From the NCBI GenBank assembly GCA_964030475.1, contig CAXIPT010000008.1:4370075-4434074 (forward strand): 64,000 nt of DNA, in the 5' to 3' direction. The stretch's first letter is position 1. Each line of letters begins with the position of its first letter. The position numbers and the translations under genes were made by a program. Shown in pieces: positions 13,586 through 25,319 of this stretch. This DNA is from Tethya wilhelma (lineage: Eukaryota; Porifera; Demospongiae; Tethyida; Tethyidae). The notes beneath the pieces are model-generated. The model was not told the DNA's origin. It was given only the letters and a program-made list of their open reading frames with translations, and ran no database searches.

Positions 13586-16500
13586 GTGATGTCATCACTT
13601 GAGTGGACAATAAGAACTAACGAGAGAATATTTCATTAGACAATCACTTCAACTTATGGAAATTACAACCACCTGCAACCAACCCAATTGATTAGCATTA
13701 CTCTAATGCATGTGTGTGTACTGACTAATTGATCACTACATCTCTCTGTATTCATTGATGGAGGCTATAGTGAAGTGGCACTGGCAAGCCGTGAAAGAGA
13801 GCTGCCAAGACTCAATCATTTGCTGAAAAGCGAGCGTTATTATCTTATAAAGAGAATGAATGAGTCTTGACCGGCTGGTCTAGTACCATGTGGATGGCAC
13901 TATGGGAAAGACCATGCAATTTATATTATATATGAAACACTCTATTTGTTAGCGCGACACAGCTACATTTCCCATGTTTAGCAGTTCCCATCCGTCAGTC
14001 CATATGTGTTCTGAGAGCCACAAGACAACTGAGAAACTAGATAATTCTCAATCTTTCTACTGCTACTGCCATTCAGACATAGCATTGCAAAACAGGCCTT
14101 CTCTGCTAGTACTTAGAAGGAGTGTTTTAGGGACAAAGCTATATCCAGACCAACCACCACCACCACTATCTAATGGAAGAAGCTCACCAACAGAGCCACT
14201 CTGTGTGTACATGCATATATATATATTATATTATGTGTGTACATGTGTGTGTGTGTGAGTGTGAGTGTGTGTGTTGAACTGGACCACTTGTGGCAAGGTG
14301 GGGTGGACACTTTGATGGTTGTGCACTCCAGCAAAGAGTGTAGGCTGCTTCCCAAACATGCCCACCCAAAGAGGCCCCCCTACCACTAACCACCACCACC
14401 ACCACCACCCCTCATACACTCAGCAATAATGTGTAATGTGAGGATTCATTTGATAATACAATAATGTGAGCTCATGTCACTCTTTCCATCACAGCTGGCA
14501 ACACTGCACCAATTAGAGACAATTACTTAAGACAACTTAGCCATAATGGGCGTTTGATCTTCGAGGCACCTTGCTAATCACTTCCACCAGCTATAAGCAA
14601 ATTAACTTATCATCAATAATCGTAACTCATTTTAAAACTTGCCTTATTTGACTGGCCAGCTATTACTAGTTAACTAGTTACTAAGAAGCCAATTTCCTAT
14701 TAGTAACTCAGTTCAGCATTGGGCAATGCAGCATTGACCATTTCTGGAAATGCTGACACCAACAGAACAAAAATTTGGCAGATTTTAATATTGGCAGATT
14801 GGCAGTTTTGGTAAGGATTGTCAATATTAAAATCCGCGACTGTCATTTTTGCACAGCACATATGGAATAATTTATATGTATTGCTGGGTGAGCTAGCGCC
14901 AAAATAAAATCCACCAAATATAAAACGTTTGACAATCTGCATTTATTTCCGCCAATTTTTTTTGTGCAAAATGGTTACATGCAATGTAGTATATAATTCT
15001 GACGACCCTTTACCAGACAGACTCACCCCAATGTTGTCAGCTTCGTGTTTTCTCCGACGGGCTTCCTGGTAAAAGTTCTCTGCTCTCTTGTTGTCTCGTT
15101 CCCCTCTCTGCCGAGAGCCACCCCGCATGCCTCCCATCTCCTCGTAGTCCCCTCGCGAGGAGCCCCTGTCATAATGATTACCACTATCGGACCAGTAGTC
15201 CTCACGGTATTGTCGATCGCGGTACCAACGATCTCGGGATGGTTCCCGTTCCCATCGGCCAGACCCTTCCCTGTGGTTCCTCCGACGATAATCACCCCTG
15301 GATAGAATGAAAGAGTGCTCATTTAGAATACTTGAATAAGACCTTCTGTATGAATATTGCACCATATTTTTATTACTTCCACAAATTCAATGCATGATCA
15401 GACAGACTATGAAACATTTAACCAAAATAACTTTTTCAACTACCCTTTACCGAATCAACAGTAATTTTCAACAAAATTAGACAAACTTTATATAATTTTT
15501 ACCAATACATCTTTCCAACCTACGACATAACGGCACCCCTCTCACCTGTAGTCCTCTCTGTGCCTGTAGTTGTCTCTGCTCCTCTCGCTTCGATCCCTGC
15601 TCATCCTCCGAGCCACCATCCCCTCGTCATGATCATGATCACTAGGGGCGTCGGCAGTGTTCCTCCTTCTCGGTGTCTTATTATTACTCACAGATGTGCT
15701 TCGGACGTTGTAAGGTTGTACCGTTGCTTTCGGCCTCTGTTGAACCGTGTCTGGAACTCTTGGGATGTCGGCAAATGATATTCTAACAACCAACGAATCA
15801 ATGTCGTCACTAGGAACAGTAGCAGTGGAGCCGTTCGGTTGAGAGGGTGCTAGTTTTGAAGGAGCAGTGCTCTCCAAGTGCAAACTACCGGTCGACATTG
15901 GTATGACGGGAGTGACGGTCTTGATCTGCTTGTCTTCAGAGTCCGAGGATATCTCTCCCTCTTCGCCAGAACTCTCTTGTACTAGTTTAACACCTCTCTT
16001 CTTTGCCGGCTTGGAGCCTACGACCATCACCTGTGATTGATGCTGCTGTCCACTCTCCTCTGCAGCTTCAAGGACGTCTGGTACTCCTTTGAGAGAGAGT
16101 TTGGGAGCTTTTCTTGCCATGTACGACTGCTGTTGTACATCAGTTCTCTTCCTTTTCTTCCCAGTTCTCGATTTCAGTTCTTCTTCTTGCTGTGGGTGTC
16201 GAGGTTCTGCTCCAGCTTCGCCCGGTTGACTGGCATACACCTCCACAGGCTGCGAGCCCACACCGGCCTGCGTGGTCACAGTGAACGGTTGTGTAGAGGA
16301 GTCGTGGTGCTCCACAATGCTATAACCACTGGCAGGAATCACAGAACTTGTGGTAGCGACATGCCCGGCATTGTGTTCGGCTTCACCCATCCCCATGGTG
16401 GCAGCAAGGAAGTCCGTGTCATAGAACCCCATGCCTCCGAATGTGATGTCTTCTGAGGAGCGATTTCTGTCTTTTGGTTTAGCACCACCATCCATTGCCT

Positions 16501-17024
16501 GATCCTCAGAGTCGCTGGATTCAGAATCAGACTCTGAACCGGAATCGGAATCAGACCCTGAACTGCTATCACTGTCGCTCATGTAGACGTCAGCCGGTGG
16601 TTTAATGTCGCCAGGAACAATGGGGTTAAAGCCGAAACTCTCCTGAGCCATCAGTACGTTTGACGAGCTAGCAGCGTTGGCAGTTGTAGGGAGAGGAGGG
16701 GGAGAGAGATTGGCCGACTCATCGGGCAGAGAAAAGAAAGGGTTAATGCTAGAATGGGGTGGAGTCTTCTTCAACGGAGTGATGGTGGTGCCGGTGGCAC
16801 TGGAAGTGACCTGCATCAGCTGGGAACAAAGGCAAACAACACGTCACCATTATGTACATACATGAGTGGAATAAAGTCCAGGGTACATGATAAATCTACT
16901 GTATCTTGTGCTGATGAAGTGCAAAATAAATTTGGCAATTTGCCAAAAAAAACACCATCAGATTAGGGTGGTATCAATCAAATGTTTTACTCAACTACTC
17001 AATATTTCACTACACACATCTCAG

Positions 17025-17068
<44 letters not shown>

Positions 17069-17514
17069 TTTTCAAAGTAGGTGTGATGGTATCGTCCTCA
17101 TCCGACGACGAATCACTGGACTCAGAGGAGCTCCCCGATGAGCTGCTACTGCTGCTCCCCTCGGAGGAACCATCGTTGGCCAGACTCACATTGAGGGTGG
17201 TCATCGCCGTGGCAACCGCATGCTAGAGAGTGGGGTGAGGAGTGAGTGATTAATAGTACTAGAGCGACGTGGATTTGAAAAAATTATAAATATCCTTTGA
17301 GGCATTATGGACTAGTACTATAGGCGCTACTATAGTTCCCTATGATCAAATGACAGAAAATAATAGTATTTGTGTATGTGGAGTATCTTAATCGATAATT
17401 TCCTGTGAATTTTGAGAAATACTATCTTTAGAGTGAAGCAAAGATATGGAGTATACCTTATTGTCCATGTCAGAATCACCGTCACTACTAGTGCTACCCA
17501 GTGCTCTGAATGAG

Positions 17515-17547
<33 letters not shown>

Positions 17548-17705
17548 AATGGGTCAGCTAGGTTGGCAAACATCAAGATACTCAATGATATTGACTTACA
17601 GTGTTCGCTGTAGAGGTGGTTTACTACATTCAGTTGTTGTATCAGTTGACGTTCTAGCAGCCAAAGATTCCTGTACAACAGAAGAAAACAAACAAACAAA
17701 AAACA

Positions 17706-17766
<61 letters not shown>

Positions 17767-20291
17767 ATCCCCTCACTCCTCACAGTACGTACAGGTTGAG
17801 AAGGAAAGATGAAAGGTTGTTCCTTGACCGGTGTGATACCAATAGGAGTAACCAGGGAGTGGGGGAAAGGGTTTAACAGCTCCTGCAACATGGACTGCAC
17901 GTCTCCACTGTCCACTGTATTGTCGTCAGAGAACGAAGGTGGGTTTGTGATCTTTAGTTTGCCCGGTCGTGGTTTGGTGGGCTCTAATTGGAATGGTTCA
18001 GGTTTGACTGATGGTACAGTTGTTGAGTGACTTTCTGATGATGTAATAATGTTAGAAAATGATGTCGTTGGTTTAGTAGCAGTGACGGGTTCGGACTTAA
18101 CGAGAGCAATATTAGGAGGGGCTCTCTCCTTTCCCTTTTTCAGCTTCTTCATCTTCTTCTCTTTCTTCTTTATACCCTCCGACCTTTCAACTTTCACAGA
18201 CGGTGTCACTTCAACTGATGATGTGTGGGTGGGTGGTCGGACACCTTCAGCACTCGAAGTCTTCCGTAACGGAACCTTTAGCTTATCAGAAACAGCAGGG
18301 AGAGTAGTAGTCACACTAGGATGAACAGAGGCAAGCTTCTTGTGTTTGTGCGATGAAGAAGAAGAAGAAGAGGAAGAAGAAGAAGAAGAATGAGAATCGT
18401 TGGAAGAAGTTTGCTTAAGAGACAAAGACGAAGAGATAGATTCGGCTGACGACTGAGAGTAAGATTTCTTGAGCTGTTTGGTGTGCGATGGAGAAGGGTT
18501 GGTTGTTGCTGTAGCGGTGACGGTGGTGCCAGTATTGCTGGAGGTTGGTGGAAGTGAGGAGGAAGGAGGGTGATCGGGGGGCTTCACATCAAACAGCGAC
18601 GATGAAGTGGCTGTCTTTACTAAGGGTGTCGTCTGGACTGGTCTGTAAGGTCTGACGGTCTTTTTCTTCGACGAGTCTACTCTGAGAACGTTTGTCGGTT
18701 GCTGCATGGCTGAGTCGGAAGAAGAAATAGCGAGTCCTTCGGGATTTTTGGGACTGGCACTCATCTTCTTCCGCTTCTCAATTTTACCGGACGACAAATT
18801 TGCACCTTTCAAATGACCTTCGACTTTGAGGTGGTGTCTGGATTGAGCTTTAGTTTTCTCCTTGTCTTTCGGAGGCTGTGCCACCTGATGGCGGGAGGAT
18901 ATCCCCAATTGATGCCCACTCAACGAGGATTTACTATTGGAAGCCGAAGTGGAACCAGAAGTGCTAGCGTTTCTGAATTGAGCATCAAAGACGTTCTGCT
19001 GCTGTGCCAGTTGTATGGGAGTGCCGGGAGTGTTCTCGGTGCCAAGGAACTTGAGCTGTTCTGCCCAGTCGGAGCCCATTGCAAACTGAGAGTTGTTATA
19101 GTCTCCAAAGAGAGTCTGAAATGATATGGGAAAAGGTTATCAAATTGGTAATAACCGTACATACCGTGTAGCTCCAAATTTTCGTGGCACAACAAGTTCA
19201 TGAAAACTCTGTCTTCGCTGTTTTGAACTAATTTTCGTGAATTATAATCTCTGAAATTATATTGCCAATATACAGTTTTCTAAATTTCATGGAGAAAATT
19301 TCCGTGATATATACGTAGGGTCAAATCACGAAAATATAGTGCCATGAAAATTTGGAGCCATACGGTATACACCACTAGCAGTACAGTATATTATTGTCTG
19401 ATATTAATACATGCCTATACTGACCATACAGTATGTATTGCACCATTATAAAGTTTTGATGTTGTCGTAATAATATACCTGAGACATTTTGTGAAGTTCA
19501 GAGTCCTTTTTTGGAATGGGCTTGCCAAAGAGTGGGGCACTACTGTTGGCTGTCTCTGAGGACTGTACGACAGAGAGGCATTACATCATAATGACATCAT
19601 AGATATAATAATATATGTATTGAGCAATTTTAGATTTGAAAGTATAACACACACACAAACTAGACTATACCGACTTGGAGAAGTATTACATCATAATGGC
19701 ATCGTAGATGCATTGAGCAATGTTAGATTTGAAAGTATAACACAAACACACAAACTAGATAGAGTGCCTTGTGGTGCAAAATGAATCAAAGGAGAAAACT
19801 ATTCCTATGAAGTGCTCCCTCCAAGAGGCCAGGTGGCTCTAGCTCAAACCACAAGCAACGGGAGTCCAGGAATGCACCCAGACACAAGAATCCATCAAAC
19901 AGCAGCTACTAGACAACATTACTTAAAAGTTCCCAAAAAAACGGGAACCCAGTGCGAGAAAAGGGGAATAAAAATGGAAGCCAACTATACAATAAAATGG
20001 AAGCTAGAGCTCAAACCTCGGACTCTCGGGAATAGGAACTGAGCTAACTACCTCAAGTAGAGTACAACTTATGAATACTGAAGGCTCCATTGTGTTTGTC
20101 ATAACAGCAGTTGTTATGGGGGCAAGGCAGCAAGCAGCATGCACAGATGGCCTAATAGGTCAGGGTTGAAACATGAACTGGTAGACTGTAATATGAGACC
20201 ACAATCATAGTAGGAGGTACACAGCTAAGACTTGTACAGACTTACATGCTTCACCATTCTTCTTCTCTGTTGCTGCTTGAGTTCCTTATGT
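10963..20291 (-). CDS. AFF: AF4/FMR2 (AFF) family scaffold of the super elongation complex
   Basis: Exons read on the minus strand: 20291-20246, 19562-19479, 19115-about 17796, about 17670-17600, about 17508-17460, about 17225-17066, about 16820-15546, about 15300-15025, about 13515-13448, about 13360-13276, 12383-12336, about 11869-11847, 11150-10963. The start has a basic helix (HKELKQQQRRRMVKH) then APLFGKPIPKKDSELHKMSQ, laid out like AFF N-termini. A long basic Ser-rich middle follows, then a pure Ser/acidic block (17225-17066) like the AFF serine-rich region, then DSLVVRISFADIPRVP, which parallels a conserved AFF motif. The C-terminal homology domain begins AENFYQEARRRKHEADNIG, continues with KAMAYMDSVVFFMRYGHAIE, and ends in this window with PKNIFNKATEHLTITTYI. 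AFF proteins hold P-TEFb and ELL together for Pol II elongation. The first ATG exon and the last exon were not found. Confidence 0.72.
11632..11751. repeat. (GA)n microsatellite with N at 11707
   Basis: A near-pure 120-base GA tract in an AFF intron. The single N probably marks a length uncertainty. Confidence 0.95.
12384..12444. repeat. (GA)n tract serving as AFF polypyrimidine tract
   Basis: On the minus strand it is (CT)n ending CTCTCTAG directly before the exon at 12383, so the repeat supplies the pyrimidine tract and acceptor. Confidence 0.85.
13449..15023. other. AFF introns between C-terminal domain exons
   Basis: Apart from the exon that ends near 13448, this holds a (GA)n tract at 13526-13581, a (TG)n patch near 14232-14274 and a CCACCA run near 14390. 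No other gene signal was seen. Confidence 0.5.
13526..13581. repeat. (GA)n microsatellite upstream of an AFF exon
   Basis: On the minus strand a (CT)n tract lies a few bases before the CCAGGTCACAG acceptor region of the exon ending at 13448. Confidence 0.85.
17027..17065. repeat. (AC)n tract forming an AFF splice donor
   Basis: On the minus strand the exon ends AAAAAG and the intron starts GTGTGTGTGT, so the repeat provides the donor GT. Confidence 0.8.
19155..19376. mobile_element. Short fold-back (MITE-like) element
   Basis: The ends are inverted copies. The left end reads CCGTGTAGCTCCAAATTTTC, and the right end reads GAAAATTTGGAGCCATACGG. The inside is AT-rich with further AATTTTCGTGAA words. 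It lies in an AFF intron and has no coding capacity. A related end (CGAAAATTTCCCGCTATACGG) appears at 36300-36320, so the family is probably dispersed. Confidence 0.65.
19586..19764. repeat. Diverged tandem duplication of about 100 bp
   Basis: The words TTGAGCAATTTTAGATTTGA and AAAGTATAACACACACACAA near 19620-19664 recur with changes at 19710-19764. This is intergenic or AFF 5' intron sequence. Confidence 0.6.
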
Positions 20292-20554
20292 CTGTGTGTA
20301 CATGTGTGTGTGTATGCGGTGTGTGTATTTGACTGGTGATGCATATAAACATAGACGTGAACATGTGTCAAAATGCTACTGTGTGTGTGTCTGTGTAACG
20401 AAGGAAGCGAGCAAGGGTGAACAGCGATGGATAGACAATGAGGAGAAGGTTCAACAGAAGCTACAAAAAAAGGCAAGGTACTTTTTTTAAATAGAGAGAG
20501 AATCACTATGGCAGGGAATGGACAAGCAGGATGGAAGAAGCTGACCCACATGTG

Positions 20555-20608
<54 letters not shown>

Positions 20609-20696
20609 GGTCTGACATGTGATGCTAATCTTGCAGAAGGCATTCATTAGAACATAAAACAATACAACAATGCTATATAGAAAGAGTGAGATCTGT

Positions 20697-20707
20697 GTGT
20701 GTGTGTG

Positions 20708-20749
<42 letters not shown>

Positions 20750-20846
20750 NNNNNNNNNNNNNNNNNNNNNNNNNNNNNNNNNNNNNNNNNNNNNNNNNNN
20801 NNNNNNNNNNNNNNNNNNNNNNNNNNNNACACACACACACACACAT
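20697..20846. repeat. (GT)n - 79 N - (AC)n gap
   Basis: A GT tract runs into N bases at 20750 and an AC tract runs out at 20829. The change of strand sense across the gap means either an inverted-repeat tract or a join of two contigs in opposite orientation. Confidence 0.9.
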
Positions 20847-21848
20847 ACTGAGGCACTCGCATACTATTGCTCGAGACACTGAAAATGGATCCACCTGTGT
20901 TGTGGTGAGAAGGTACACTCTAACTATACCTAGCTAATCCACAGAACAGATGATGCAGCCAGCCAGTCAGTCAGCTCCCGTCACTCAACGCTTTCAACAC
21001 TCACCGAAAACACAAACATTGAAACAGGACAATTGGAAGTGCATGCACCACATAACAGACCCACATGCTACAGAGGTCAATCAAATACCATCTACCAGTG
21101 AACCGTGCACTCCAGACACTGGTTTGTTTATCTAGATCTAAATGCACAACCAACTAAAAAACAATTAAGAAAGGGAAAAAAAATCTTATTCTTTGAAATA
21201 AAAAGGAACTTTTCTTCATTTTATTTAGTCATATTTATATTTATATTTGCTTATTTATTTTTCTCTAGTCAAAGAAGAAAGCCATATTGTTGAGTTGGTG
21301 GTTTGTGGACTCATTACACTACCCAGTAGCTAATAGGCATGGCGGTGCTCACATTAGTTCAATTATGAGCATATTGTTGTCAAGAGACACCAAGGAGATG
21401 GGGTTAGTAGCAGCTGTAGTGCTGACAAGAGAGGTTTGAGTGGGAATTAGAGGCAAGGAGGAGGGGAACCCCCACAGGAGTGCTTGGGGGACATGTCTGA
21501 ATGGCTAGATAGTTCCCTATGAATACTGGAAGTTGAACTAAATGATGCTTTCATTTGTGAAAAGATGACATTTTATTCCATTGTATCATTTCCCTCTGGC
21601 TGGTCCCTGTACTTTGACATGGGAACTGATTTAGAGTGGGGGAACCCAACCAACACAATGGGACTTTATGCTAATGTAAACAACCAGAAACTTGTACACT
21701 AAGAGACAAACAAACACCAGAAGGACAACCACAGGTGGCTGGTTAGTGGTGTAGGTTGTTAGCTTCCCTCCTTCAAAGAGGTGTTTTCCTACAAGTGTTC
21801 ACAACTACCAGCTGGAACCCTTACTAGCCACACAGTGTGCCCCCTCCC

Positions 21849-21894
<46 letters not shown>

Positions 21895-22896
21895 ACTGAA
21901 ACAGTCCTATTTAATTTGTATTCATGATTTTATGGGATTCAACCTGAAAAACCACTATACTTGATATTTCCTAGCAATGTGAATCAGCATTTGGGGAAAC
22001 TAGCTTACCACAAGACAGGAAAGCTATCAGGGGTGGCAGCTAGGCAAAAGGACGTAAAGTATACAACCTTTAGTGTATTTAACAACCCTGTCAACATTGC
22101 AGCTGGAAGGAGTCGGAATTACTATGCACACACACACACACACACACACATACACACATACACACACACACACATACACACACATTCGTACTCACTGCCC
22201 TGGATCATAGGCAGTGAGCAATTCCCTACAAAGGTGAGTTCAATTGTTGGCTACAAATGACACAGTCAAAATGGACAATCAAGAGAACATGTCTCTTTGT
22301 ATCATACATTCGTACGTCGCACGTACACACACACATACAAACTCTTATCAGCTGATTTTGAAACAATTGCCAATGACAGTGGAAGCAAGCAAGAGAGATA
22401 GAGAAATGGTGGTATGAATTGGGACAAGACAAAATGCAGCGAAATGCCACATACACAGGTGTTGATTACAAAACCACATTAAACGGGAGCGCAAACTGAT
22501 TGCTGCTCTTTAGTGCAGGCTTTCAAGTGCAGGGAGCCGATTGAAGACTAATGATTGTAATATAATTCAACTAGTTCTGGGAAGGAGTGTAGGATTTGTA
22601 AACGCACCACATAAATGTATTGTTTCATAGCTGAACTGATAGAAAGATTTATCACATTTACCAAAGTTGTTCTCAGCTATTGTAAATTCAGCAAATTACA
22701 GAGGCTTTGTGTATAAAGTTTACAAATCTCTGTGCTAACACAGCAATTTGCGCGCAAATTATGTCTGTACTGGACGGAGTATATTATCTATGGTACTACT
22801 GACACCATTCTTTGTACCAATAAGAGCCCATCTTTGCCAACATATTCACTCACCTCCTTCTCTCACTGGCACTGCTGTCCATATTTTACTTTCAGA

Positions 22897-22989
22897 TACC
22901 AGTTGGACGCAAGCGGAGACGGTGAATATATGGATATGGCGGATGAATCCAAACGCCGATACGGGAAAAATTTTGAGGATACAGTGAAG
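22897..22989 (+). other. Orphan exon-like segment
   Basis: A polypyrimidine/CAG acceptor (TTTTACTTTCAG) precedes an open stretch encoding YQLDASGDGEYMDMADESKR and ending at GTGAA|GTACGT. The acidic tyrosine motif looks like a cytoplasmic phosphorylation segment. No partner exon was found on the plus strand nearby, so this may be a remnant or a chance ORF. Confidence 0.3.
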
Positions 22990-23449
22990 TACGTCTCTCT
23001 GCCTTGCTAGGCTATTGCTGTACCTAGCCTGTAGGGTTCGCTAGGAGAACCTGGTCTCCGTCATGACTTGAAACAAACCAGCTTCTTCTTCGAGTGACAG
23101 AGAGTTCGAGATGGCTGGCGAGTAAGCCCCTACAATCATTGCGTGCGGTTTACAGCTGCGCAATACTCGGAAATCAAATACTCACTGATGACGCAATCAA
23201 CAAAGCGGAATTGCCGGAAGTAAACACAATGAATTTTACAACCACATTCTAAGGTAGCAGTTCAATGTGCATGTACCTTACACTATCCAAAGTCAAAGTG
23301 CACAAATCTTAAGTACTTCAAAGAGAATAGCTTGTGTGTGAATGTTTGTTGATAAACATTATCAAAGTGGTGTGGGTGTAAGATACATTGACTCCTATCA
23401 TTATCATTGTCCTAGCTGTTGCAAGACAATATCATATCATACTAGCTAC

Positions 23450-23525
23450 AAAGAACTAGTCAATGGTTCTTGTTTGACTTCAACAGGGCTTGGTAGCTGT
23501 GACATACTGTTCTCTAAACTTCCAG

Positions 23526-23580
<55 letters not shown>

Positions 23581-25261
23581 NATCTTCAGCAAGCTCTTCA
23601 AAAGTGAGCCAGTCCTATATAGCCAGAATAGACAACAAAACTGAAACACTTGCACATACATACTCACATACATACTCATTCACATTACTATAATACTCAC
23701 ACACTTACTCACATACACATACTACAATTTGTCAAAATACACACACACACACATATACACACCTCAGGATGAATAAACCAATTCCTCGAAGTCCTGGCCA
23801 GTCCCTTACTCTCTTTCCTGTTCATCTTAAAATGCCAGTCAAGATGGTTTCGATATGCCTCACCAGATCTGTTGGTAAAACGAAGTCCACACGATGTGCA
23901 AGGCTCCCCAGCATTGAGAAAGGAGATCAAAGCACCATATCGTCTGTAGCAATGAAACAGAAAGAGACAAGTTAAATCGTAACGAATCTCAAACGGTAGA
24001 AAATATATTAAACTGACTGTTTTAGAGTGGCTGGTGTTAGGCCTAGATTTGGAATGTTCAGAGGTATTGATTCTACAGGCTCCCTGCGAACACCTGGTGC
24101 TGTGTCTAGAGCTGGATGCTGAGAGCCTGGCGGTGGTGGTGGTGCTTGTTGAGGGCCATCTCGATCTCCAATGATTCCAGTGTCCACTAACTTTTTAAAC
24201 AGCTCTGATACTGGAAGAGGAGCAGCACCAGGACCCCCGGAAGACACAGGGGGAGGCATACCCGGATGAACAGGATCTGGAAAAAGAAATTATTAACAAA
24301 ATTAGGTCTTGTTGACTGTTATACACCAACTGGACCTGACTAAAAGTTTACATACAAATCAAACAGATTGTTCATAAGCCCAGCATATGTCAAAAATTGT
24401 TGCGTGCAACATGTTGCCTGAAGTAGAAAAATTGTTCAACTTGATTCAAGCAACATGTTGCATGACCGCATTATAGGATAAACTACATCACTAAAACCAC
24501 CATACACAGAGCAACATTGTTACATTGCCGCAAAAATGTTGTATGGAAACGTTGCTCCGTGTATGCTGGGCTTACAGTACCTTGACTGATATCCATTGGT
24601 TCGTGCCACTGAGGAGGACCAGGTGGGCGTGGTGGTGGAGGGCCTGGTAGTGCCCTCCTCGGAGGTGGGGGCGGATACATATTATCCTCCGGGGGTAGAG
24701 GGGGACTGTCCCCATGGTACCATCCTCTCCCACGACGGGGAGGTGGGCCTCTCCACGGCCTGAACCCACGGCGGTCTCTGTACCCACGCTGCGGCGGACG
24801 GTAGTGAGGCTCTTCGTGGGGAGGATGATCGAAATTTGAGTGCGGCGGTGGTGGTCTTTCCGCCGGGTATGGACGAAACCGTCCCCTACTAGAACTACTT
24901 TGAGACATACCAATATCATTTGAATTAGGAGGCAAATGACTTTGAGACTGGGACAAATGGTTAGAAGTCATTCTAGTGTCCTGGCTACTACTACTAGAAG
25001 GTTCAATCTTGGAGGAGGAGGAGAGGGGGGCTGGAGAGGTCTCACGTCTTTTATCACGGTCACTAGAGGAGGATGGAGAAGAGCTCCTGGTGTTGCCGCT
25101 GTCATCAGCTTCCTCTTTCAACTTTTGAAGTTTGTAGAGCTCATCTATCTGGCTCACGATGATTTTGTGCTGTTTTGAAGACAGCCCACCCGATTTTAAA
25201 TGTTCCTCCATCTGTTTGGGGGGGGAGAGAATGAGTGGATGTAGGTTTGCATGAGAGTGAG

Positions 25262-25319
<58 letters not shown>

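Larger units (their letters stand above)
20292..23449. other. Spacer between AFF 5' side and PCF11 3' side
   Basis: This contains several microsatellites, a 79-base N gap (20750-20828) and one isolated exon-like segment at 22897-22989. The true AFF first exon and promoter should lie here but were not recognised. Confidence 0.5.
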
